NCBI GenBank assembly: GCA_964625575.1
Contig: CAZVBQ010000001.1
Coordinates: 376,632-440,631, forward strand
Length of the DNA: 64,000 bases
DNA from: UTCHB3 sp964625575
Lineage (GTDB): Bacteria; Bacteroidota; Ignavibacteria; Ignavibacteriales; Ignavibacteriaceae
Direction of reading: 5' to 3'
The position numbers were made by a program, and so were the translations under genes. The notes beneath the pieces were generated by a model. It had not been told where the DNA came from. It did not search any database and worked only from the letters and a program-made list of their open reading frames with translations. Shown here in pieces: positions 18,048 through 25,595 of the stretch; position 1 is the stretch's first letter; each line of letters starts with the position of its first letter.

Positions 18048-19511
18048 TCAAACGGCTGTCTTGAAGAACGAGGCAGCCTCCTCTATTCCATTCTTGTCAA
18101 CAAGCATTATCACCAGATCATCTTCAGCTATCTTTGTGCTGCCCGATGGGATCACGTATTTCCCCTTGCGTTCTATCAGCACTACCAGCATCTCCTTCGG
18201 CAGACCGATCTCAACAATTTTCTGACCGACTGCAGGCGCCCCGGGCTGAACGAACAGATCAAACAGTGTTTTGTCATCCCCTCTTCCGGTTTCGAGATCT
18301 ATCAGGACTTTCTTCGTCAGGTTCTTTTCCGCCGATACTTTAAGCAGTTTCGCTGCTAACGGAAGTGACCACCCCTGACCGAGAGCCGAAAGTATGACAA
18401 CGAAGAACACAAGGTTGAAAACAAGACTACCACCATCAACGTTGGCGGTGAGCACGAAAGTGGCAAGAATTACAGGCACCGCCCCCCTTAAACCACCCCA
18501 AGTGATGAACAGCTTCTCCCTCAGATTATAACTGCTGAAATAAAGTGAGGCGAAAACCGCTATGGGACGGGCAATGAACATTAGAAACAAAGCCAGCACA
18601 ACCCCTGTCTCCCACACTTCAATAAGCTTCGAGGGAAAGATCAGAAGCCCGAGGGTTACAAACATCCCGATCTGGCTCAACCATGCAAGACCTTCAAAGA
18701 ACCGTGTAGTGTTGGTTTTGTGCTGATATTCATAATAGTTCGCGACAATTCCTGCAACATAAACAGCAAGAAAGCCCGATCCCGCGATTAATGCTGTTCC
18801 GCTGTAGATACCGAGGGCGCAAGCGAGTACAAAAACGGGATAAAATCCGGGTGAGAGAAAATCAAGCCTGTTTATAACCCAGGTCATCGCCCTGCCCCCG
18901 AGGAGTCCGGTCACTGTTCCGATACCGAACTGAAGGAAAAGCATGATTATGTAGTCGTAAAGTGGCTTTTCGGGCATTGTCATAACCGAGATCATCATCG
19001 CGGTCAAGAAGATCGCCATTGGGTCGTTGCTCCCGCTTTCGATCTCGAGAACCGGCTGCAACTCACCTTGCAGGCTCAGGTCTTTTGCCCTGAGAACTGA
19101 AAACACTGCCGCGGCATCGGTCGAGGCAATTACCGATCCGATCAGAAGTGAAAGCCGAAGGTCGTAACCCGCCACATAGTAGAGGAAAACCCCCGATAAT
19201 CCCGCCGTAAGCACCACGCCAAGCGACGCGAGTGAAAAGGCAGATTTGTAGCCGTTCTTTACAGATTCAAACCTTGTCTCCAATCCACCTGAAAAGAGGA
19301 TGAACACAAGGGCGATGGTTCCGATTGATTGCGCCAGCGGAGCGTTGTCAAACTCAATTCCACCGGGTCCGTCTGATCCCGCGAGCATCCCAAGCCCCAA
19401 GAATAGGATCAATGCCGGCACACCATAGTTCTTGGTCAGTCGCGTGACCATTATCGCCATAATCACCAGAACCGAAAGTATAAGCAGCTTGTCTTCAATT
19501 AATTGAGGCAT
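18048..19511 (-). CDS. Potassium/proton antiporter, CPA1 family (NhaP2/CvrA-like)
   Basis: A 487-residue inner-membrane antiporter with about 12-13 transmembrane helices, followed by a cytoplasmic C-terminal domain. The ion-binding region reads SVIASTDAAAVFSVL, with the Asp that is catalytic in CPA1 exchangers, and EIESGSNDPMAIFL is the second hallmark (NDP). Residues about 400-485 form a TrkA-C (RCK-C) domain (GAPAVGQKIVEIGLP ... LVIMLV), as in NhaP2 proteins that exchange K+ for H+. Likely role: cytoplasmic pH and K+ homeostasis. It diverges from the AraC regulator at 19589, a 77-base gap, so joint regulation is possible. Confidence 0.92.
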   Translation of the reverse strand: MPQLIEDKLLILSVLVIMAIMVTRLTKNYGVPALILFLGLGMLAGSDGPGGIEFDNAPLAQSIGTIALVFILFSGGLETRFESVKNGYKSAFSLASLGVVLTAGLSGVFLYYVAGYDLRLSLLIGSVIASTDAAAVFSVLRAKDLSLQGELQPVLEIESGSNDPMAIFLTAMMISVMTMPEKPLYDYIIMLFLQFGIGTVTGLLGGRAMTWVINRLDFLSPGFYPVFVLACALGIYSGTALIAGSGFLAVYVAGIVANYYEYQHKTNTTRFFEGLAWLSQIGMFVTLGLLIFPSKLIEVWETGVVLALFLMFIARPIAVFASLYFSSYNLREKLFITWGGLRGAVPVILATFVLTANVDGGSLVFNLVFFVVILSALGQGWSLPLAAKLLKVSAEKNLTKKVLIDLETGRGDDKTLFDLFVQPGAPAVGQKIVEIGLPKEMLVVLIERKGKYVIPSGSTKIAEDDLVIMLVDKNGIEEAASFFKTAV

Positions 19512-19588
19512 GGTATTCCTGTTCTGATTTTAACTATATTTAATAATCATCAATTTTTTTTTCCGAACCGGCTTTCCGGATAAAATAT

Positions 19589-21145
19589 ATGAGCAACACG
19601 CGATCACATATTCTTGCTTCTGAAACTTACCGGAAGAAATTAAGACAAAATGTCTTCAATTCCATTGCTTCAAATTTAAGAAGCAATATAACAATTGCGC
19701 GCGGAAATCTTGATATAATTGATGAGCAACTATGCTCTGATGATCACCAGGAATCGCTCAAAGACCTGCAAAACGCCCTTGCCAACCTCGCCAATCTCGC
19801 GACTCAGATCGATAACCTTTACGACCTGATCATACCCGAATTCATCCCTAAAAATGTCGACCTTGTGAAGGTGCTTAATGCCGTTACAAACAATCTGAAA
19901 TTTATGGCCGCCCAAAGGGATATCGATCTTTTTTTCGTAAGCGATTGCTCCAGGTTCATCGCCAATTGCTCCCCGCTGATGATCGACAGACTCGCGGGAC
20001 ACATGATCTCGATTTTGGTACGCTCTTCTCTTCCATCATCTGTTATCAGAGTGATCCTTAAATCGAAGGATGAAAATGATTGTGAGCTTTTGATAATGTT
20101 CAGTCCCTCTTACGATATAGCAGGCAAAGAGCCGGAAATAACCCATTATGAACTTCTTACATCACAACCTCAGAACGTGATCGATACTTGCCTGTTCGAA
20201 GCGATCAGCGACACTTTCAATATACAAACCGGTGTGGAGCAGGCAAATCAAGGTCTCGCTGTAAGCATCCGTCTTCCCGCGCGCTCGAACGCGGAAGTTG
20301 AAGATGACTACCTTGATGAATATAGCAAGTGGAGCACCTTCAAGATAGCCGAGTACACATCGCAACAGCAGGAAAAGGTTTCTTCAAGTGTTTCACCTGA
20401 TCCTGATCAGAAAATTGTTCTGATAATAGAAGACAACCAGGAGGTCGGCAAGTTCCTCGCCAAATCACTTGAGAATGAATACAGGGTGGTGCAGGCGCAT
20501 AACGGATTTGACGGATTGCGGAAAGCCGTCACCCTCATCCCCGATATTATACTCTCCGATATTCACATGCCCGGTGTGAGTGGTATCGAAGTGGCGCGAC
20601 TGATCAAAAATGATGAAAAAACTTCCCACATACCGGTCATGCTTATCACCGCTGATTCATTTGAAGCCAATAAAATTAAAGCCATCGAATCAGGCGCCGA
20701 TGAAATTCTCATAAAACCTGTTTCGCTCAAAGAATTGAAGGCCCGGATCTCCACAATTCTTAAAAACAGAAGGAGATATCTCTCCCTCACGCCGGCCGAC
20801 TCTCAGAATGGCGGCAACCATCAACCTGAATTGAAAGACAGGTTTCTCGAAAAACTCGAAGGAATACTTAACGAGAATTTTGACAATGAAGACCTGAGTG
20901 TCGAAGACCTCGGTGAGCTCGTCGGTATGAGTCAGCGACAGCTCCAAAGGAAGATAAAGGCTGTAACAGGCCGGCTCCCTAACGGTTACATAAGATATTT
21001 CAGGCTTGTGAAAGCAAAACGGATGATAAAAGAAGGAAAAATGAGCGTAAGTGAGGCTGCATATTCTTCCGGTTTCAGCAATTTATCCTATTTCGCCAAG
21101 TGCTACAAAGATGAATTCGGCGAATTACCATCGGATACCAACTGA
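19589..21145 (+). CDS. Response regulator with degenerate histidine-kinase region, receiver and AraC DNA-binding domain
   Basis: A 518-residue cytoplasmic regulator. Residues about 15-245 look like a decayed kinase: the DHp helix reads FNSIASNLRSNITIA where FANVSHELRTPLTLI is expected, so the phospho-histidine is Ser, and the ATPase half lacks the N-box asparagine and clear G-boxes. Residues about 268-390 are a receiver domain with the acidic pair (IIEDNQ), phospho-acceptor Asp324 (LSDIHMP) and conserved Lys in LIKPVS. Residues about 410-515 are an AraC helix-turn-helix domain (LSVEDLGELVGMSQRQLQRK, then SVSEAAYSSGFSNLSYF). There is no periplasmic sensor or membrane segment, unlike Bacteroides hybrid two-component systems. 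It probably takes phosphate from another kinase. Confidence 0.88.
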   Translation: MSNTRSHILASETYRKKLRQNVFNSIASNLRSNITIARGNLDIIDEQLCSDDHQESLKDLQNALANLANLATQIDNLYDLIIPEFIPKNVDLVKVLNAVTNNLKFMAAQRDIDLFFVSDCSRFIANCSPLMIDRLAGHMISILVRSSLPSSVIRVILKSKDENDCELLIMFSPSYDIAGKEPEITHYELLTSQPQNVIDTCLFEAISDTFNIQTGVEQANQGLAVSIRLPARSNAEVEDDYLDEYSKWSTFKIAEYTSQQQEKVSSSVSPDPDQKIVLIIEDNQEVGKFLAKSLENEYRVVQAHNGFDGLRKAVTLIPDIILSDIHMPGVSGIEVARLIKNDEKTSHIPVMLITADSFEANKIKAIESGADEILIKPVSLKELKARISTILKNRRRYLSLTPADSQNGGNHQPELKDRFLEKLEGILNENFDNEDLSVEDLGELVGMSQRQLQRKIKAVTGRLPNGYIRYFRLVKAKRMIKEGKMSVSEAAYSSGFSNLSYFAKCYKDEFGELPSDTN

Positions 21146-21214
21146 TATTTTATCATTGTCCAAAAAGTGTTAAAGTTTGACGTTTTTTTGTTAAACTATC
21201 TACTTCCCCTCCCC

Positions 21215-21222
21215 TAAATTTG
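21215..21222 (+). promoter_or_regulatory. Candidate -7 promoter box in the intergenic region
   Basis: TAAATTTG matches the Bacteroidota TAnnTTTG box. A T-run ending in TTTG (21183-21190) lies 24 bases upstream as a possible -33 element. It would start a transcript near 21229 that ends at the terminator at 21292-21316. Confidence 0.45.
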
Positions 21223-21224
21223 TA

Positions 21225-21316
21225 TCGAGTTTAATTAATATTTAATAGGTTTTACACCTTCTAATCGAGTTTAATAGTGCAAAAGATCCCGACGGGCTAG
21301 TATTAGCCCGTTTTTT
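21225..21316 (+). ncRNA. Possible small RNA between promoter box and terminator
   Basis: A stretch of about 90 bases bounded by a TAAATTTG promoter-like box and a strong terminator. It holds two copies of TCGAGTTTAAT (21225-21235 and 21265-21275), 40 bases apart. No open reading frame of note lies in it. It could equally be the 3' untranslated region of the preceding regulator gene, which ends at 21145. This is inference from position and repeats only. Confidence 0.3.
21292..21316 (+). terminator. Rho-independent terminator
   Basis: Perfect eight-base stem ACGGGCTA / TAGCCCGT with loop GTAT, followed by six T. It ends transcription from the AraC regulator or from the putative small RNA, well before the aldo/keto reductase. 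Confidence 0.85.
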
Positions 21317-21335
21317 ATTTTAAACTCCCCCCAAT

Positions 21336-21398
21336 CCGCCTGCGGCGGACCAAATCCCAAACCCCAAACCCCAAACACTCTATACTCCACACTCCACA
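21336..21398. repeat. Palindrome followed by seven in-phase heptamers
   Basis: After the palindrome CCGCCTGCGGCGG come CCAAATC, CCAAACC twice, CCAAACA, CTCTATA and CTCCACA twice, all in the same seven-base register (21350-21398). The region 21146-21446 contains no gene: it holds the promoter-like box, terminator and this array, then the leader of the aldo/keto reductase. Confidence 0.9.
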
Positions 21399-21446
21399 CT
21401 AATTGTTAAATTTGTTTTCATTATTACAAAATTTTGGAGATCATTA

Positions 21447-22331
21447 ATGAGTTTGGAATTGCGCGACTTCGGATTTTCCGGTTTGAAAGTGACGCCCCTC
21501 GGATTCGGAGCCGGAAAAACCGGCGACAAGAAAACCTCTGACAAAAAAATCGAGAAACTGTTGAACACCGTTCTCGATCTTGGCATAAATCTGATCGACA
21601 CCGCCAGAAGCTATGGTGAGTCGGAATACCGGATCGGCAAACACCTCTCCGCGAGAAGGCATGAGTTCGTCCTCTCCACCAAGATCGGTTACGATGTTGA
21701 AGGAACTGAAGACTGGACTTACAACTGCATCATCAAAGGTGTTGAGAAAGCTCTCAGAATATTGCAAACCGACTACATCGATATCGTCCACCTCCACTCC
21801 TGTAACAAGGATGTGCTTGAAAGAGGCGAAGTGACGGAAGCCCTCACCCGCATGACCCAGGAGGGAAAGGTCAGGTGCCATGCGTACTCCGGTGACAATG
21901 AAGCGCTCGAGTACGCGGTCTACAGCGGAAGTTTCGCCTCGATACAGGCTTCGATAAACATTGCCGACCAAAAAACGATCAATACCCTGCTCCACCCCGC
22001 GAAACAGCGGTATATGGGCGTGCTGGCTAAAAGACCCCTCGCCAATTTCGCGTGGGCCGAAAACGCCAACCTTGACGACCCCAACGTAGCCGAATACAGA
22101 CGCAGAATTTATGAAATGAATATCGACTTCGGAATGCCGCTTGAAGAAGCGATGATCAGGTTCGCCGCGTTCACATACGGTGTCGACTCCATTCTCATCG
22201 GCACTTCCGATGTGAAACACCTGAAGGCCGCCGTTCAGATGGTCGAAAAAGGTAAATTGCCCGATGAACTTCTCGACAGGATCAAGACACGTTTCTCTGA
22301 AACCGGAAGTGGCTGGAATTCATTAACCTGA
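21447..22331 (+). CDS. Aldo/keto reductase
   Basis: A 294-residue NADPH-dependent oxidoreductase of the aldo/keto reductase superfamily. The catalytic tetrad is visible: Asp51 (NLIDTARSYG), Tyr56, Lys79 (VLSTKIG) and His115 or His117 (DIVHLHSC). The C-terminal segment SILIGTSDVKHLKAAV carries the usual NADP-contacting residues. The N-terminus LRDFGFSGLKVTPLGFGAG is the standard first strand. The natural substrate is unknown. An RBS (TTGGAGATCATTA) precedes the ATG. It lies upstream of the outer-membrane barrel gene, but that gene has its own promoter-like box. Confidence 0.92.
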   Translation: MSLELRDFGFSGLKVTPLGFGAGKTGDKKTSDKKIEKLLNTVLDLGINLIDTARSYGESEYRIGKHLSARRHEFVLSTKIGYDVEGTEDWTYNCIIKGVEKALRILQTDYIDIVHLHSCNKDVLERGEVTEALTRMTQEGKVRCHAYSGDNEALEYAVYSGSFASIQASINIADQKTINTLLHPAKQRYMGVLAKRPLANFAWAENANLDDPNVAEYRRRIYEMNIDFGMPLEEAMIRFAAFTYGVDSILIGTSDVKHLKAAVQMVEKGKLPDELLDRIKTRFSETGSGWNSLT

Positions 22332-22357
22332 CGCTTCCATGGTTCATATATTATCAC

Positions 22358-22365
22358 TATATTTG
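22358..22365 (+). promoter_or_regulatory. Candidate -7 promoter box for the outer-membrane barrel gene
   Basis: TATATTTG fits TAnnTTTG and lies 39 bases before the ATG at 22405. No obvious -33 TTG was found. Confidence 0.45.
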
Positions 22366-22404
22366 AATCGGACTTTTTATTCCTTTTAACAAAACAGGCA
22401 AAAG

Positions 22405-23610
22405 ATGAAAAAATATACATTTTTCGTACTCGCTCTCCTGCTCGCCTCTCCGGCGGTATTTGCTCAGTTGAGCGTAAAGTTCAACGGTGAACTCAGAACC
22501 CGTCTTGAGATAGATGAACAGGATTTCAACGCCAATACTAAGTGGCAAAATTACATAAACAACCGCGCCCGCCTCGGAGCCATCATTTCAAACAACGATG
22601 ATCTCGAATTTGTTTTCAGGGTTATCGACGCGAGGGTTTTCGGTCAGGAAGCCGGCGTGCAGACCAACTCAGCCAACCTCGACCTGAACGAAGGATACCT
22701 CAAGCTCACAAAAGGTAACTGGGAATTCATCCTCGGAAGACAGGAAGCCCGCTACAACAACGCGAGGATCATAGGTCAGTCAGACTGGGGCAACACACCG
22801 ATCACTTTTGACGGTGCCACTGCCAGATACTCAGGAAAAGGATACCGCCTGAGCGGTTTTGTATTCAGACTTTCAGACAAACTCGCCGCTGACGACAGTC
22901 TCGATCAGAATCTCGTCGGTCTATTCGGCGAGTTCAAACTTCAGGATAATCTTCAGCTCAACCCTTATCTCCTCTTCGATAGAAGATCACCGGTTGACAG
23001 ACTTTCTAGATTGACCCTCGGACTTAACGCCCCCGGATATGTCGGTCCATTCGTTTTCGATATTGATGTTGCATATCAGATGGGCAACATAAACACAGGC
23101 AAGAAACAGGATATCGCCGCGTACCTCGCCGCGATCAACCTTGAGTATGATTTCCATGTTCAGTCAAAGGCAACACTCGGCGCCGGTTACGCGATTTACT
23201 CCGGTGACAAGGATGCCGCTGACGATAAATATGAGGTTTTCGACAACTCATACGCCACAAAGCACGCCTATCTCGGCGAGATGGACTTCTTCAGGGCAAT
23301 CCCCGGAAGCACTTGGAACCTCGGTGTGACAGACATTTACGCTTACTACAAAATGGCAGTTACAAGCTGGCTCGCCGGTAAATTAACCGGACATGTATTC
23401 GGCTCAGCCGCTTCATACAAGCTTGCCACAGGCACTGAAAGCAACGTCTACGGTACCGAGATCGACCTTTCATTCGTCGCCAAATACAACGAATACCTCA
23501 ACTTCATGTTCGGTGCTGCCACCTTCCTCCCCGGCGACATCTTCAAAGAGAAAAAAGGAACTGACAACGCATATTGGATGTATGCCGGCTTCCACCTCAA
23601 TATGAAGTAA
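22405..23610 (+). CDS. Outer-membrane beta-barrel protein, alginate-export/porin-like
   Basis: A 401-residue exported protein with a clear signal peptide (residues 1-20, ending VFA-Q). The body is built of alternating strands with aromatic girdles and short turns, and it starts with LSVKFNGELRTRLEI. LNEGYLKLTKGNWEFILGRQEARYNNARIIG is the segment shared by alginate-export-type (AlgE) and similar barrel proteins, quoted here only to show its position near residues 95-125. The substrate is unknown; no polysaccharide genes are nearby. A strong terminator follows directly, so the gene is likely expressed alone and possibly at high level. Confidence 0.8.
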   Translation: MKKYTFFVLALLLASPAVFAQLSVKFNGELRTRLEIDEQDFNANTKWQNYINNRARLGAIISNNDDLEFVFRVIDARVFGQEAGVQTNSANLDLNEGYLKLTKGNWEFILGRQEARYNNARIIGQSDWGNTPITFDGATARYSGKGYRLSGFVFRLSDKLAADDSLDQNLVGLFGEFKLQDNLQLNPYLLFDRRSPVDRLSRLTLGLNAPGYVGPFVFDIDVAYQMGNINTGKKQDIAAYLAAINLEYDFHVQSKATLGAGYAIYSGDKDAADDKYEVFDNSYATKHAYLGEMDFFRAIPGSTWNLGVTDIYAYYKMAVTSWLAGKLTGHVFGSAASYKLATGTESNVYGTEIDLSFVAKYNEYLNFMFGAATFLPGDIFKEKKGTDNAYWMYAGFHLNMK

Positions 23611-23630
23611 AACTTCACCCTTTATACTGA

Positions 23631-23663
23631 AAAAGGCTGCTCACAAACCGGGCAGCCTTTTTT
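23631..23663 (+). terminator. Rho-independent terminator
   Basis: Ten-base stem AAAAGGCTGC / GCAGCCTTTT with an eleven-base loop and T tail, 21 bases after the outer-membrane barrel stop codon. Confidence 0.88.
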
Positions 23664-23678
23664 ATATAACTCATCACT

Positions 23679-23706
23679 AACCTCTGACCTCTGACCTCTG
23701 ACCTCT
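23679..23706. repeat. Heptamer array, four units
   Basis: AACCTCT followed by three copies of GACCTCT in exact seven-base register. It ends two bases before the stop codon of the restriction endonuclease. A related CTCTAAC array stands on the other side of the restriction-modification pair. Confidence 0.9.
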
Positions 23707-23708
23707 CC

Positions 23709-24446
23709 TTATACCTGCTTTTCCGCTCCTGAATTAAACTCCACTATTTTATTCCAATCAATTGCACCCTCAGCGGTACAGAAGACATTCAGAAACTCAC
23801 GCTGCAAAACAGCGATCTTGCCATTGTAAGAGGCTAAAAACTCTTCGTTTCTTTCCTTTGCCTGATAACCGAGTGGCTTAATAATGTCTTTAAACAAGTT
23901 AGGATTGCCTGAAATAAATTTCCAAAACGATTCACCACAATATTTGAAATAGTCACCTTTGTCGGGTTTGCTATCCTTGCCGTAGCAACAGCCGTTAACG
24001 GCGACCACATTAAGATTTGAATTACTGGTTCTTAAAACCTTTCTCGCGGACTTAAAATCCTGCTTCATCTTCTCCAATTGCCGGCTGTTACCCCAATTGG
24101 GTCCGGATTTGATACTGACGATATACCTGACACCGCCGTCTTCAAACTCGAGATCAATACCGGGTATTCCCGATTTTCTCCCCCCATACACCTGGGTGTT
24201 CACGAAGATAGCCAACCCTTCAAGCCAGTCACCAAATATTGTTTCTTCATTTGATGAGATGATCGCGTCCGCGAAGCTCTTAACAAGTTCAGCGGGTCCA
24301 AGGTTTTTCGCCCGGAACAGATATGGATTCTTTCGCAGTATTATCTTGTTAATCTCAAGACGGTCGAGGCTTTCAAGTCTTTTTGCGTGGAAAGAAGAGA
24401 TGTTCTCTTCAACATATTCCTGTATTTTTGTCAGATCGAGAGGCAT
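23709..24446 (-). CDS. Type II restriction endonuclease, PmeII/EcoO109I-like
   Basis: A 245-residue protein resembling the PmeII/EcoO109I family of type II restriction enzymes. The PD-(D/E)XK core is recognisable as GIPGIDLEF, with the metal-binding Asp, followed by YIVSIKSGPNWGNS, where the family has S-I-K in place of the more common E-x-K. FRAKNLGPAELVKSFADA and ETIFGDWLEGLA near the N-terminus also fit the family. It lies two bases downstream of the DNA methyltransferase gene, the usual order in which protection is made first. The recognition site cannot be read from the sequence; EcoO109I-type enzymes cut at RGGNCCY. Confidence 0.85.
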   Translation of the reverse strand: MPLDLTKIQEYVEENISSFHAKRLESLDRLEINKIILRKNPYLFRAKNLGPAELVKSFADAIISSNEETIFGDWLEGLAIFVNTQVYGGRKSGIPGIDLEFEDGGVRYIVSIKSGPNWGNSRQLEKMKQDFKSARKVLRTSNSNLNVVAVNGCCYGKDSKPDKGDYFKYCGESFWKFISGNPNLFKDIIKPLGYQAKERNEEFLASYNGKIAVLQREFLNVFCTAEGAIDWNKIVEFNSGAEKQV

Positions 24447-24448
24447 GT

Positions 24449-25276
24449 TTAACCAAACAATACAAGTTTAGAAGGTTCGAGTTGATTCTTTACCATGTAA
24501 TAGTATTCGGGCAGGATCTCAATCCCGATTGAGTTTCGATCCATCCGCTGGGCAACCTTAACCGTTGTACCCGATCCCAGAAACGGATCAAGCACCACGT
24601 CACCCTCTTTAGTGAAGAGTTTAATGAACCACTCCGGTAATTCTTCCGGAAATGCCGCCGAATGACTTTTGTTCGAGCATTCTGTCGCGAGATGAAGCAC
24701 ATTCGAGGGATATGCCATATCCCTGTTAACCCAATTGGATATGTTTTTGCCGAAACCACTTCCCACTTTGGAGTCGTCGCGTCTTAGGTCAGTTTCACTC
24801 AACTTCCGGAGCCTGGTTTTCGCCCAATCCCCCATCGGTACCATCACTTCATCCTGATACATGTGAAACTTCCTCTCCTTGTTGAATTGAAGGAGTCGCT
24901 CCCACGCGTCCCGGAACCGGTTTGGCCACTTACCGGGGTATGAATTTTTCTTGTGCCAGATAAATTCCTCCGTCCAGAGCCAGCCTTGCTTCCTCATCCC
25001 AAGGATCAACTCGAGCACGTACGTGCTTCGCTCCCCTTCAACAACTTTTTCCTTGATATTAAGAACGAACGTGCCGGTCGGCTTCAAAACTCTCAAGAAT
25101 TGTTCACTCCGTGGAAGGAACCAATCAACATATTCATCAGGGCGTATGCCGCCGTAAGTGGATTTTCGCTGATCCGCGTAAGGGGGGGATGTAAAAATAA
25201 GATCAACCGAGTTATCCGGTATCTCTTTTAAGGTGTCGAGGCAGTCGCCAAGATACAGATTTGTGAAAATTTCCAT
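24449..25276 (-). CDS. Site-specific DNA methyltransferase, beta class (amino-MTase)
   Basis: Cognate modification enzyme of the adjacent restriction endonuclease. The catalytic motif IV is TSPPY at residues 29-33, and the SAM-binding motif DPFLGSGTT lies near the C-terminus, giving the permuted (beta-class) order. TSPPY is commonest in N4-cytosine methyltransferases, so N4-methylcytosine is the likelier product, with N6-adenine possible. I chose the ATG at 25276 (MEIFTNLYLGDCL) because GGGAG lies seven bases before it; a longer frame from 25312 adds 12 residues without a good RBS. EILPEYY near the end is the usual motif II/III stretch. Confidence 0.9.
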   Translation of the reverse strand: MEIFTNLYLGDCLDTLKEIPDNSVDLIFTSPPYADQRKSTYGGIRPDEYVDWFLPRSEQFLRVLKPTGTFVLNIKEKVVEGERSTYVLELILGMRKQGWLWTEEFIWHKKNSYPGKWPNRFRDAWERLLQFNKERKFHMYQDEVMVPMGDWAKTRLRKLSETDLRRDDSKVGSGFGKNISNWVNRDMAYPSNVLHLATECSNKSHSAAFPEELPEWFIKLFTKEGDVVLDPFLGSGTTVKVAQRMDRNSIGIEILPEYYYMVKNQLEPSKLVLFG

Positions 25277-25553
25277 TAGATACTCCCGCCGGTCATTGTG
25301 TTCTGCCAGCAAAATGTAATTCTGATAACATACCTTTTTGTTAACTCAAACTCAAATTATGAAACTTTTCGTGACGCTAAAAATACAAAAAAACGGGCAC
25401 TTGATGAAACTTTACAGCTTGTTTCAGACACCCAAAAATCTGTGCACTCTAATCCCCATCCGTGTAATCTCCCAAATGGATGCCTGTAGCTCGTGCGAAA
25501 TCTGTAAAATTGCGTAACTTTAATTTCTTCACTCCCCCCAATTCACTTCTCAC

Positions 25554-25574
25554 CACTAACCTCTAACCTCTAAC
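25554..25574. repeat. Heptamer array, three units
   Basis: CACTAAC followed by CTCTAAC twice, in the same seven-base register. The 300 bases before it (from 25277) contain no gene that I can recognise: the stretch is the leader of the methyltransferase and A+T-rich sequence. Confidence 0.8.
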
Positions 25575-25584
25575 AACTTTTCCT

Positions 25585-25592
25585 TATCTTTG
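25585..25592 (+). promoter_or_regulatory. Promoter -7 box directly before a start codon
   Basis: TATCTTTG fits the Bacteroidota TAnnTTTG consensus and ends three bases before the ATG of the glycosyltransferase. If used, the transcript would start at or just inside the start codon, giving a leaderless mRNA. Confidence 0.45.
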
Positions 25593-25595
25593 CGC

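Noticed and set aside
21444..22220. A 258-codon open frame on the minus strand
   Set aside because: Antisense to the aldo/keto reductase, whose catalytic residues are all present on the other strand.
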